Source: PALSA-911 sp037442565 (lineage in GTDB: Bacteria; Pseudomonadota; Alphaproteobacteria; Acetobacterales; Acetobacteraceae). Taken from it: 43,872 nt of DNA. The stretch covers positions 1 through 43,872 of the forward strand of contig JBBIQA010000011.1 of the NCBI GenBank assembly GCA_037442565.1, read 5' to 3'. Shown piece after piece: positions 1 to 7,881 of this stretch. Numbering within the stretch: position 1 is the stretch's first letter; each line of letters begins with the position of its first letter. The translations under genes were made by a program, and so were the position numbers. Below the pieces are notes generated by a model, which was not told the DNA's origin, made no database searches, and saw only the letters and a program-made list of their open reading frames with translations.

Positions 1-50
1 AGAAAAATGAGCGCGCCGGAACCCCCAGATTCAAACCGAAGCAAACATGC

Positions 51-210
51 TCTAAGGGCTCGCCCTTAGAACCCGCTACTGGTTTGGGAGTGCAGGGAGG
101 GCCAATCGTGACCTTGCAGGGTCCGGGTTGGCCCTCCCTGCACTCCCAAACGATTGGATGGATTCCAAAGGCGCGCCTTTGGTGGGGGGTCGAGGGGGGC
201 AAAGCCCCCT
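51..210. repeat. Cluster of consecutive palindromes (intergenic repeat)
   Basis: Four inverted repeats follow each other in non-coding DNA downstream of the minus-strand 532-residue gene. They are a 9-bp stem with a 2-nt loop (51-59/62-70), a perfect 24-bp stem (82-105/128-151) with a 22-nt loop, an 18-bp perfect palindrome CCAAAGGCGCGCCTTTGG (165-182), and a G/C-rich stem (195-200/204-209) around AAA. No open frame is convincing here. The arrangement looks like a dispersed intergenic repeat of the REP/BIME kind. Some of the hairpins could also act as transcription terminators, but no T-tract follows them. Confidence 0.6.
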
Positions 211-218
211 CGCCTTGC

Positions 219-1817
219 CTACTGAATCGCCACCCCCACGCCCTCGCCAAACCGCCGCGCCGCTTCCAGCGGGTCGCCGTATTTGCGATGGCCGGACGAG
301 TGTTTGGCGCAGGCCAACAGCAGGCGGTCGCGGTTCGGGCTGCGGCTCTTCAGGAAGTCCTCCAGCATGTTCTGCGGGATTTCCTGGTTGTGCGGATCGT
401 TGCCGAGCTTGCAGGAATCGAGCGCCATCAGCGCCACCAGCGGCGCCCGGTCGGCCACGTTGGTCAGGTAGGCCTTCATCCACGCCATGCTCTCCGGCGC
501 GTTCTGCGCGCAGGTGGTCACATCGATGCGCGCCAGCAGTTCATTGGCGGAAAGCTTGTCCGCCCCGGCCGGCACCTCGATCGGATGCGAAACCATCTCG
601 CCGATGTTGCGTTGGTGCCAGGCCGTCATGTTCACGAATTCCGCCGCCACGTACAGCAGCCGCAGCCGGCGCGGATGGTCGAAATTGTCGTAGAACCAGC
701 CGAGCGCGTTCGAATACTCGTAGCAGTGCATCGGCATGGAGAAATTGTTCGGATTGTGCGTGTCGATGGTCAGCTGCGCCGCGGCGATCTGGATGGCGTC
801 GATGATGCGGCGCGGGCTTTTGCCGGCCTTCAGCAGCTTCGTGATGGCTGCGGTGTTGGCCGGCTCATGCTCGTTCAGCAGGGCGGAGATCAGCTCGTTC
901 TCCTCCTCGAGCGACAGATCGGCGATTTGGCGCAGCATCGCCAGTTCGGCCTCCGACACGCCGCCGTACGGTACGGCGTGCAGCGCCTCGCCCTCGATCT
1001 GTTCCTTGACCGTGTTGCAGGCCATTTCATAGATCGAGTACCAGCGCGGCCCGACGGCGATGTCCAGCGCGCCGGCGTAGATCACCTGGTGCGCGTTTTC
1101 CCAGCCCAGCGCGTTGCCCAGTTCCACCGTGGCGCGGGCGCGATAGCCCTTGTGCCCGGTGGTGAAGGAGCGGTTCATGTACAGCCGGTCCTGCACGTCG
1201 ATCAGGCCGGAAAACACCAGTTCCGCCAGCACTTCCTGGCGGTTCGGCCTGTCCTGCATCAGGCCAAGGAAATGCCGGTAGGCGTTCTCCACCTCGCCGC
1301 GATGCACCAGGGTGAACCAGTTCCCCAGGCGCTCCTTCAGCGGGCCGGTCTGCACGATCGGCTCGTAGTCCGGCCAGTAGACCACCGGCGCCGGCGGGTT
1401 GGTGATCTTGCCGCTGAAGCCGCGGGTGTAATGGCCCGGCGCCTTGTTGATCTTCTGGTTCCAGATATCGAGCCCGGTGGGGATGTACCAGATGGTCTGC
1501 GCCATCGGCAGCATCGCCAGGTCCTTCGGCAGCATCTTCGTCAGGTTGATCGTCGCCCGCGCGCTGAGCAGGCAATGGTCGTTGTTGACGAAGTTCGGAT
1601 ACCCGTCGTCGAACCGCTCGTGATACGGCACGTGGGTATAGGGGGCATGGATGCGCACCCCCTCGGCGACGATCTCGTTCAGCGGGCGGCCCGCCTTGAC
1701 CAGGTCGTAATAGACCTGGCTGGCGCCGACCTGGTCGCGCGCCAGGATCCGCTCCTCCAGCCTGCCGTACAGACGGCCGGCTTCGTTACTGCCTGTGGTG
1801 GCCACGTTCGTGTCCAT
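219..1817 (-). CDS. Conserved-looking protein of unknown function, 532 aa
   Basis: This is a long intact frame with typical high-GC codon use. It has no signal peptide and no obvious membrane segment, so it is probably cytosolic. I do not recognise the family. The protein is rich in Trp, Tyr, His and Asn, with notable blocks such as HAPYTHVPYHERFDDGYPNF (near residues 58-77), TIWYIPTGLDIWNQKINKAP and NNFSMPMHCYEYSNALGWFY. Its composition suggests a mostly helical enzyme. The ATG follows a GGAG-like sequence about 10 nt upstream, and a small hairpin (1844-1859) lies in the leader. The next gene on this strand, an acetyltransferase, ends about 170 nt upstream, so the two may not share a transcript. 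A redox or ring-modifying role would be a guess based only on the Rieske protein a few kb away. Confidence 0.8.
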   Translation of the reverse strand: MDTNVATTGSNEAGRLYGRLEERILARDQVGASQVYYDLVKAGRPLNEIVAEGVRIHAPYTHVPYHERFDDGYPNFVNNDHCLLSARATINLTKMLPKDLAMLPMAQTIWYIPTGLDIWNQKINKAPGHYTRGFSGKITNPPAPVVYWPDYEPIVQTGPLKERLGNWFTLVHRGEVENAYRHFLGLMQDRPNRQEVLAELVFSGLIDVQDRLYMNRSFTTGHKGYRARATVELGNALGWENAHQVIYAGALDIAVGPRWYSIYEMACNTVKEQIEGEALHAVPYGGVSEAELAMLRQIADLSLEEENELISALLNEHEPANTAAITKLLKAGKSPRRIIDAIQIAAAQLTIDTHNPNNFSMPMHCYEYSNALGWFYDNFDHPRRLRLLYVAAEFVNMTAWHQRNIGEMVSHPIEVPAGADKLSANELLARIDVTTCAQNAPESMAWMKAYLTNVADRAPLVALMALDSCKLGNDPHNQEIPQNMLEDFLKSRSPNRDRLLLACAKHSSGHRKYGDPLEAARRFGEGVGVAIQ

Positions 1818-1843
1818 GATCGTCCGATCTCCCCCCGCGCATG

Positions 1844-1859
1844 CGCCCGTTTACGGGCG
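1844..1859 (-). other. Leader hairpin of the 532-aa gene
   Basis: CGCCCG (1844-1849), a TTTA loop and CGGGCG (1854-1859) form a perfect 6-bp stem 27 nt upstream of the minus-strand start codon. It has no adjacent T-tract, so it is not an evident terminator. Confidence 0.35.
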
Positions 1860-1891
1860 AGCCTATGGATCAGCGTCGTATTCTTGACACG

Positions 1892-1921
1892 ATACTAGGA
1901 CCAACTTCCCGCCCGCGACAA
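1892..1921 (-). promoter_or_regulatory. Possible sigma70-like promoter for the 532-aa gene
   Basis: Read on the minus strand, TTGTCG (1916-1921) and TAGTAT (1892-1897) are separated by 18 bp, about 75 nt upstream of the start codon. Each hexamer matches the consensus at four of six positions, so this is only a weak candidate. Confidence 0.25.
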
Positions 1922-1986
1922 TCGGCGCCTTGTCCCGCGGGACATCGCTGCCCTGCTTTTATGGCGATGCTGGCCCGCGAAAAGGT

Positions 1987-3237
1987 TCAGCGGCGGCGGA
2001 TCGCCGAACGCACGGTGTCGCGCAGCCGGCGCATCGCTTCCTCCAGCCGGTTCAGGGCCGTCGGGCGCCGCAGCAGCACATAGTGCATATCCGGCCCCGG
2101 CGATCCGAGATTGGATTTGTAGCGGTTATCCCCAGCCATGAAATCATAGACGCCATCGCCCTCGCGCTCGTGCATCTCGATGCAGAGGCAATGGCTGACC
2201 AGGCCCGGCTTCAGCTTGGGATCGTCCTCGAACAGGAAGCCGCTTTGGTAGGAATACACATGGCGGCGATGGACGAGATTGCACAGGTACCCGATCGCCG
2301 TATCGCCGCGGGTAACGCGGATCAGTTCGACGCCGCCATGCGGATGACAGGTTTCGATCAGCCGGCGCTGGAAACGCTCGAAGAACGGAAAGCCGAAGGC
2401 ACCGCGTTCGCCCCGGCCGGTCCAATAGGGCTGGTGCAGCGATTTGAGCCCGTCCAGGAACGCCAGGGCCTCCGGCACGTCACGCGCCCGGGTGGCGGCA
2501 AGCGTCCCCTGCTTTTCGTACAGCCGCATCGAGCGGCGGATCTGCTGGCGCGTGTTGGCGCTGAGCGTGTCGGCAAAGGCCTTGCCGGATGCGCGGATGG
2601 CGTCCAGATCCACACGCCAGGACGGCTTGCTCCAGACCAGTTCGCGCAGCAGGCCATCATTACCGCCCACGGAGGAATCCGCGCCGGAGGCGGCGGAGAG
2701 CCTGGCAGGATCAGGATCGCCCGCCGCATAGGTTCGCGGGACGTTCAGCAGCCGCAACTCGTCGATCCGCCGGACAGGATATCGCCCCGCGGCAGGCCTC
2801 CGGCCCAGCAGAAAGCCGACCGCCGCGTCCTCGGCCCAGGCCGCGGATCCATTTGCCTCCGCGGCGCCCCGTGCCCCCGCCGCCAGGTTGTTACAGTCCC
2901 GTGCGACCAGGAAGCCATTGTATTCGATGGTAATGACATCCTGCTCGAGATCGCCGGTGGTATGCAGGCCGGCGCCGGACACCCTCAGCGGAATGCGGCC
3001 GCGCCGGCGCGAGGGAACGAGCAGGCCGAGAACCACGACCTGCCCGGCGCTTCGGCCGATCAGCACCTGCACCGGCCTGTCGATTTCCGCCAGCCAGGAC
3101 CCGATCCAGTCCCAGGACAGGAAGAAATGGCAATCCGACCGCCCCTCCAACTCGCGCCACATTTGTTCGAGCGTCCATGCGGGTATGTCGGTTTCGATCG
3201 CAAAATCGATGGAAGCGATTGACATGGCGTAATTCAT
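1987..3237 (-). CDS. CelD/BcsL-type GNAT acetyltransferase, 416 aa
   Basis: The protein has the layout of the CelD/BcsL acetyltransferases that occur near cellulose and exopolysaccharide genes. The N-terminal part contains the block FFLSWDWIGSWLAEI (about residues 38-52). The C-terminal half is an acetyltransferase-6/FemAB-like GNAT fold with GVELIRVTRGDTAIGYLCNL and YDFMAGDNRYKSNLG. It probably transfers an acyl group to a sugar or cell-envelope substrate in the cytosol. The exact acceptor cannot be told from sequence. A second in-frame ATG four codons downstream (3225) is an alternative start, and neither has a strong ribosome-binding site. A 750-bp spacer separates it from a divergent deacetylase gene, which also suggests an envelope-polysaccharide role. 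Confidence 0.8.
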   Translation of the reverse strand: MNYAMSIASIDFAIETDIPAWTLEQMWRELEGRSDCHFFLSWDWIGSWLAEIDRPVQVLIGRSAGQVVVLGLLVPSRRRGRIPLRVSGAGLHTTGDLEQDVITIEYNGFLVARDCNNLAAGARGAAEANGSAAWAEDAAVGFLLGRRPAAGRYPVRRIDELRLLNVPRTYAAGDPDPARLSAASGADSSVGGNDGLLRELVWSKPSWRVDLDAIRASGKAFADTLSANTRQQIRRSMRLYEKQGTLAATRARDVPEALAFLDGLKSLHQPYWTGRGERGAFGFPFFERFQRRLIETCHPHGGVELIRVTRGDTAIGYLCNLVHRRHVYSYQSGFLFEDDPKLKPGLVSHCLCIEMHEREGDGVYDFMAGDNRYKSNLGSPGPDMHYVLLRRPTALNRLEEAMRRLRDTVRSAIRRR

Positions 3238-3988
3238 AAAGGGATATTTTTCTCAATTGACTTACTCGGCTTCGGAGCGCGTTGAATTAATTTTTCTGAA
3301 TCGGCCATACACAGATCCAACCACCTGAAATGTTAGGGATGTATTGACCGCCTATGGCGCCCTTCCCCCGTTCCACTCAAACGAGCGAAACCCATGCCGC
3401 CGCGCCGTACCCCTGCTGACGCTCATGCCGCGATCGCTTGCGGAGCATAAGGCGCTCCCATGGCTGTGCCCAGCCGAAGCATGCGCGATGGACCGGCGGA
3501 TCAACCCGGCGAAAATTCACTCGCTCAGACGCCCGCTGCCCATTCCGCCGGACCATCCCCGGCCCACACGGGACAGTCCCGGCCGGCACGGCCCTGGCCG
3601 GCGCGACTTATTTTTGACACGGATTGAACTAATCGGATGCCTGACGCATGAGAGGCGGCGATCTCCGCTTGAGCCATCCGTCAATTCCTGTATGAACCGT
3701 CCTTGTGGCAATGAATATAGCAGCCGCGCGCCCGAGAACAAAGTTCGCCCAAAAGGCCAGCATGACAGCGCGGTTACACGACGAAGAACGGATGAAACCG
3801 ACGCAGACCGGCTCTTTGCAATCTGTGCCCCTGTCGGGGAATGACCGGCCGTGGAGCCTCACATCGACACCCGTCCGAAGCCTGGCCGAACGCATGCCAG
3901 GGAACAGCCTCGGGCATCTGTTCGGACGACCGACACGCCTGGCGGCAAACTGGACGGCAGCCATCCGGACCCTACCTGCCGTCCGGCC
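3238..3988. other. Divergent intergenic region, no convincing gene
   Basis: About 750 bp separate the minus-strand acetyltransferase from the plus-strand deacetylase. The first 100 bp are AT-rich for this genome (3240-3340) and are the likely site of promoters in both directions. A TTGACA hexamer sits at 3614-3619, but no good -10 follows at normal spacing. Several short frames cross the region without a ribosome-binding site or recognisable motifs. I see no RNA gene or repeat here. Confidence 0.5.
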
Positions 3989-4999
3989 ATGCTGACCCCA
4001 TCCAGACGCGTCGCCGTGCTGCCCGATGGTCCGCCTTTGCTGCAGGTCGTCGTGGACACCGAGCTCGAGTTCGACTGGAGCAAACCCTTCGCGCGTGACA
4101 ACATCTCCGTGTCCTCGATCGACCGGCAGTATCTGGCCCTGGAGATCCTGGAAGGGTACGGGATCAAGCCGACCTATGTCATCGATTATCCGGTCGCCAC
4201 GCGGCCGTCATCCATCGCCGTCCTGCGGTCGTTTCTGCGGGAGGGGCGCTGCCTGATCGGCACCCACCTGCACCCCTGGGTCAACCCGCCCTACGATGAA
4301 GCCGTCACGTCGTTCAACTCCTATCCCGGCAACCTCGACGCCGCGCTGGAGCGGCGGAAACTGACGATCCTGACAGACGCCATCGTGGCGGCGTTCGACG
4401 TTCGCCCGACCATCTACAAGGCGGGGCGCTATGGCGTCGGTCCGGGAACGCCCGACACGCTGCTGGCCCTGGGATACGAGATCGACCTAAGCGTGGTGCC
4501 GCACACCGACTTCGCCGACGACGGCGGCCCTGATTTCCGGGACCATCCGGATCGTCCCTACTGGTTTGGAGCCGGCGAAGGGCTGCTGGAAATCCCCATA
4601 TCGCGCGGATTTTCCGGGCTGGCCTCCGCCTTCGGCCCGGCCATTTTCTCCGCGGTCGACAGCCCGCTCGGCCGGAAGCTGCACATCGCGGCGGTGCTGG
4701 CCAGAACCAGGCTGCTGGAACGCGCCACCCTGACCCCGGAAGGCATCGACACCGCGGCCCATAAGCGGCTGATGCGCGCAATGATCGGCCAGGGGCACCG
4801 GGTGTTCACCCTGACCTTCCACAGCCCCTCCCTGGCGCCCGGCCACACGCCGTACGTCCGCACCGCCAACGATTTGCAGCAATTCCTCGACAAGATCCGC
4901 CGCGCGCTGGATTTCTTCTTTGGGGAAATCGGCGGCCGGGCGACCACTCCTCCCGAAATCCGCGACCTGGCCATCGGCAGACGGGATTCAATCCGGTAA
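3989..4999 (+). CDS. WalW-like polysaccharide deacetylase-family protein, 336 aa
   Basis: The frame opens upstream at 3851, but its first 46 codons look like low-complexity non-coding sequence. I therefore take the ATG at 3989 (MLTPSRRVAVLP). The protein shows a degenerate NodB/deacetylase fold: an acidic start VVVDTELEFDW (around residues 24-34), the histidine block LIGTHLHPWVNPP, and a C-terminal TLTFHSPSLAPG. These are features of the WalW-type deacetylase family found with alphaproteobacterial exopolysaccharide genes. It has no evident signal peptide. It probably removes acetyl groups from, or otherwise hydrolyses, a carbohydrate substrate, but the substrate is unknown. It is separated from the main polysaccharide locus by the NHL, Rieske and transporter genes. 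It would be a second deacetylase in addition to the one at 22428-23531. Confidence 0.75.
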   Translation: MLTPSRRVAVLPDGPPLLQVVVDTELEFDWSKPFARDNISVSSIDRQYLALEILEGYGIKPTYVIDYPVATRPSSIAVLRSFLREGRCLIGTHLHPWVNPPYDEAVTSFNSYPGNLDAALERRKLTILTDAIVAAFDVRPTIYKAGRYGVGPGTPDTLLALGYEIDLSVVPHTDFADDGGPDFRDHPDRPYWFGAGEGLLEIPISRGFSGLASAFGPAIFSAVDSPLGRKLHIAAVLARTRLLERATLTPEGIDTAAHKRLMRAMIGQGHRVFTLTFHSPSLAPGHTPYVRTANDLQQFLDKIRRALDFFFGEIGGRATTPPEIRDLAIGRRDSIR

Positions 5000-5038
5000 A
5001 CGCTTGACGCGGGCGCCGGGCCCTGACGGAGGCAAACC

Positions 5039-6112
5039 ATGACGTCCACTTCAATCAGCGGAGCAACCCGGGCCTGGCGGATCGGCACCGTGGCCGGGTC
5101 GGGGACACAGGGCTACGCCGGCGATGGCGGACCGGCGGTTTCGGCCGCGCTGAACAACCCGTTCGACATCGCCTTCGACCCGGCTGGACGGCTGGTGTTC
5201 TCGGACACCTTCAACCACTGCATTCGCCGGGTGGATCCGCGGACCGGACGGATCACCACGATCGCCGGCACCGGGCAGGCGGGATATGGCGGCGACGGCG
5301 GACCGGCGGAAGCGGCGATGTTCAACGAGCCCTATGGCGTGGTGATCGACCGGGCCGGCACGATCTACACCGCCGACCGGCTGAACCGGCGGGTGCGGCG
5401 GATCGACGGCACCAGCCTTCTGGTGACAACCCTGGCCGGCACCGGCGAAGTCGATCACACCGGACAAGATGGCCCGGCAGCCGCGACCGGTTTGGCCGAG
5501 CCGAACGGCCTGGCGCTGTCGCCCGATCAGACCAACCTGTTCATCGCCGATGTCGCGGATCACCGGATCCGGATGGTCGACCTCGCAACCGGCGAAATCG
5601 CCACCTTCGCGGGCACAGGCGAGGCCGCGCATGCCGGCGATGGCGGACCGGCGAGGCAGGCGGCGATCTTCGGCGCCCGAGCCGTGGCCGTCGCGCCCGA
5701 TGGCGCGGTCTTCATCCTCGAACGCCAGGGCGGCACGCTGCGTCGGGTCGATCCGGCCACCGGGCTCATCGAAACGACCGCCGGCACCGGCGCGCGCGGC
5801 TATGGCGGCGACGGCGGCCCTGCCCTGCGGGCGGTGTTCGACCGGCCGAAGGAACTGGCGCTGACGCCGGAAGGCGATGTGCTGGTGGTGGACACGGAGA
5901 ACCATGCCATCCGGCTGGTGGATTTCCGCCACGGCCGGGTCAGCACCCTCGCGGGCAACGGCACGTCCGGCTACTCGGGAGAGAACGCGCCGGCGCTGTC
6001 CGCCTGTCTGGCACGCCCGCACGGCGCAGCAGTCGGGCCGGACGGGGCGATCTATATCGCCGATTCCGAGAACCACCGGGTACGGCGGCTCACGCCCGAG
6101 CAGGCGGTTTAA
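5039..6112 (+). CDS. NHL-repeat beta-propeller protein, 357 aa
   Basis: The ATG follows GGAGG at good spacing. The whole protein is built from about six imperfect NHL-type blades of roughly 55 residues. Each has a loop resembling AGTG..GYGGDGGPA followed by a blade such as NPFDIAFDPAGRLVFSDTFN. The fold is a beta-propeller that usually binds ligands, carbohydrates or proteins; a catalytic (lactonase/lyase) role is possible but no diagnostic residues stand out. No signal peptide is seen, so it is probably cytosolic unless exported another way. It starts 39 nt after the deacetylase gene and may be co-transcribed with it. Its stop codon overlaps the stop of the convergent Rieske gene by 4 bp. 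Confidence 0.85.
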   Translation: MTSTSISGATRAWRIGTVAGSGTQGYAGDGGPAVSAALNNPFDIAFDPAGRLVFSDTFNHCIRRVDPRTGRITTIAGTGQAGYGGDGGPAEAAMFNEPYGVVIDRAGTIYTADRLNRRVRRIDGTSLLVTTLAGTGEVDHTGQDGPAAATGLAEPNGLALSPDQTNLFIADVADHRIRMVDLATGEIATFAGTGEAAHAGDGGPARQAAIFGARAVAVAPDGAVFILERQGGTLRRVDPATGLIETTAGTGARGYGGDGGPALRAVFDRPKELALTPEGDVLVVDTENHAIRLVDFRHGRVSTLAGNGTSGYSGENAPALSACLARPHGAAVGPDGAIYIADSENHRVRRLTPEQAV

Positions 6113-6552
6113 ACGTCCACCACGATATAGTCATTCTCCACCGACACCTGCACCGTCTCTGCGACATACGGGCCTTCGACCCGCTCGCCCGAGCCGGCTG
6201 CCGCCGCGACCAGGGTGTCGCCATGCGCCACCTCCACCGGATAGGCGCGCACCTGCACGCGGGACGGCTCACACCAGGACTGCCCGGTACGGATATCGAA
6301 CTCCCAGCCATGCCAGGGGCAGCGGATGATCTCGCCCTTGCGGGTGTAGCTGTATTTGCCGGGCTCCGTGGACCGCACCAGCCCGGTGATCGCCCCCTCG
6401 CACAGGCTGCCGCCCTGGTGCGGACAGCGGTTCAGCAAGCCGAAGAATTCCCCGTTCAGGTTGAAAATGACGATCGGGCGGCCACGCACCGTGACGAGCT
6501 TCTTCTCGCCGGGAAGAATATCGCTGACGGGGGCGACGACGTGCTTGCTCAT
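6109..6552 (-). CDS. Rieske [2Fe-2S] domain protein, 147 aa
   Basis: The protein is a single Rieske domain. The two cluster-binding motifs are C-P-H in NRCPHQGGSLCEG (around residues 41-53) and C-P-W-H in RCPWHGWEFDIRTG (around 77-90), giving the CxH...CxxH ligand set. The length and lack of any other domain fit a stand-alone Rieske ferredoxin or the small electron-transfer part of an oxygenase. No oxygenase alpha subunit or reductase lies next to it. It is convergent with the NHL gene, overlapping it by 4 bp at the 3' ends. The 160 bp upstream hold the promoter region shared with the divergent ABC transporter operon. Confidence 0.9.
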   Translation of the reverse strand: MSKHVVAPVSDILPGEKKLVTVRGRPIVIFNLNGEFFGLLNRCPHQGGSLCEGAITGLVRSTEPGKYSYTRKGEIIRCPWHGWEFDIRTGQSWCEPSRVQVRAYPVEVAHGDTLVAAAAGSGERVEGPYVAETVQVSVENDYIVVDV

Positions 6553-6636
6553 GCGCTGCGGTCCGTTCCTGCACGGGCTTCCTGTTCAGCCCTTGATATG
6601 AAAACAGTGTAGCCCGGCACCCGCGATTAAACGAGT

Positions 6637-6666
6637 GCCCAGCTTGACCGCGCCCAGCTTGACCGC
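6637..6666. repeat. Tandem duplication of 15 bp
   Basis: GCCCAGCTTGACCGC occurs twice head-to-tail (6637-6651 and 6652-6666) in the divergent spacer between the Rieske gene and the ABC-transporter operon. It could be a duplicated regulator site or a replication-slippage product. Confidence 0.6.
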
Positions 6667-6734
6667 ACACGGAAGCCAGACCATCGTTTTAAAAGAAGCC
6701 GGATCGAACCGGCATGTGTTGCAAGGAAACGCCG

Positions 6735-7871
6735 ATGTTCCAATCGCCGCTGCTCCGGTCCGCATGGCGCCGATCGTTCGCCATCCGTGGCCGCACCGTT
6801 CTCACCGCCATGCTGTGCGTGCCGGCCCTGCTTGGCGCCGGCCCGACGCGGGGCGCCTCCGCCGCCGAAACGGCCGCGCCCTGCGCCAGCCCACGCCAGA
6901 TGGAGGGGTTCAAGACCTGCGCCGACGTCGCCAAGGCCGAACAGGAAGGCGCGCTGGTGCTCTATTCGCCCGATCCTGAGGAGGGCTCGGCCAAGCTGCT
7001 GGCAGCCTTCCATAGCGAGTTCCCCAAGATCACCACCAACTTCATCCGGCTGCAGACCGGCGCGCTGTACCAGAAGCTGATGACGGAGCGCAGGGCGAAC
7101 GTGTTCCTGGTGGACGTGCTGCAACTTACCGATATCGGCTTCGTGCTCGATTTCCAGAAGCGCAACGGCTACCTGCGCTACGTGTCGCCGGAAATGTCGG
7201 GCTACAAGGCCGACTACAAAAGTCAGCCGGAAGGCTACTGGACCTGGGCCTCGTTCATCATGGCCGGGATCGCCTACAACCCGAAGCTGGTGCCGCCCGA
7301 CCAGGTGCCGAAATCCTGGAAGGACATGCTGAACCCGCGCTGGGCCGGCACGGTCAGCACCAAGGGCTCCACCTCCGGGCTGCAGCATGTCGCCTGGTAC
7401 GAACTGAAGCGGCTGTACGGCGACGACTACTGGAAGAAATTCACCGAACTGAAGCCGCGCGGCTTCGATAGCTATGTCCAGCAATATGACCGGCTGACCA
7501 GCGGCCAGGACGCGATCGCGCACACGGCGCAGCTGTCGGGCTACCTGCTCGCCAAGGCCAAGGGCGCGCCGATCGAGTTCGTCTATCCCGAGGAAGGCAT
7601 GGTGAACACGCCCGGCTTCATGGGTGCGGTGGCAGAGGCGCCGCATCCCGACGCCGCGCGACTGTTCATGGACTGGTTCCTGTCCAAGCACGGCCAGAAG
7701 ATCTACGACAACATCATGCTGCTGAACTCGCCGCGCGACGACGCCGACCCGCCGCCCGGCAGCAAGCCGGTCAGCGAGTTCAAGCTGCTGTACCCCGCGG
7801 ACTGGCAGGCCTTCCTGGCCACGCATGGCCAGTTCGTCAAGGAATGGGACAAGATCACGGGGGTGCGCTAA
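6735..7871 (+). CDS. ABC transporter periplasmic binding protein, iron(III)-type, 378 aa
   Basis: This is the extracytoplasmic solute receptor of the importer encoded with the next two genes. The start at 6735 (MFQSPLLRSAWRR) follows AGGAA at 6-nt spacing; an earlier in-frame ATG at 6714 has no ribosome-binding site. A basic N-terminus, the hydrophobic stretch VLTAMLCVPALLGAG and a likely cleavage near GASAAE form a signal peptide. The mature part resembles the FbpA/type-2 binding-protein fold: EGALVLYSPDPEEGSAKLL near the start, YNPKLVPPDQVPKSWKDML in the hinge region, and the YPEEGMVNTPGFMGAV block. The family carries ferric iron, thiamine, 2-aminoethylphosphonate, polyamines and similar ligands, so the ligand remains open. 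Confidence 0.85.
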   Translation: MFQSPLLRSAWRRSFAIRGRTVLTAMLCVPALLGAGPTRGASAAETAAPCASPRQMEGFKTCADVAKAEQEGALVLYSPDPEEGSAKLLAAFHSEFPKITTNFIRLQTGALYQKLMTERRANVFLVDVLQLTDIGFVLDFQKRNGYLRYVSPEMSGYKADYKSQPEGYWTWASFIMAGIAYNPKLVPPDQVPKSWKDMLNPRWAGTVSTKGSTSGLQHVAWYELKRLYGDDYWKKFTELKPRGFDSYVQQYDRLTSGQDAIAHTAQLSGYLLAKAKGAPIEFVYPEEGMVNTPGFMGAVAEAPHPDAARLFMDWFLSKHGQKIYDNIMLLNSPRDDADPPPGSKPVSEFKLLYPADWQAFLATHGQFVKEWDKITGVR

Positions 7872-7881
7872 GCCGAGCGGC

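Noticed and set aside
84..1898. Plus-strand open frame of about 600 codons opposite the 532-aa gene
   Set aside because: The minus-strand frame has a better start signal and amino-acid composition; the plus frame begins inside palindromic repeats.
3344..3995. Two overlapping frames in the divergent spacer (166 and 96 codons)
   Set aside because: No ribosome-binding site, low-complexity Arg/Pro/Ser-rich translations and no motifs. The second overlaps the deacetylase start but has no other support.
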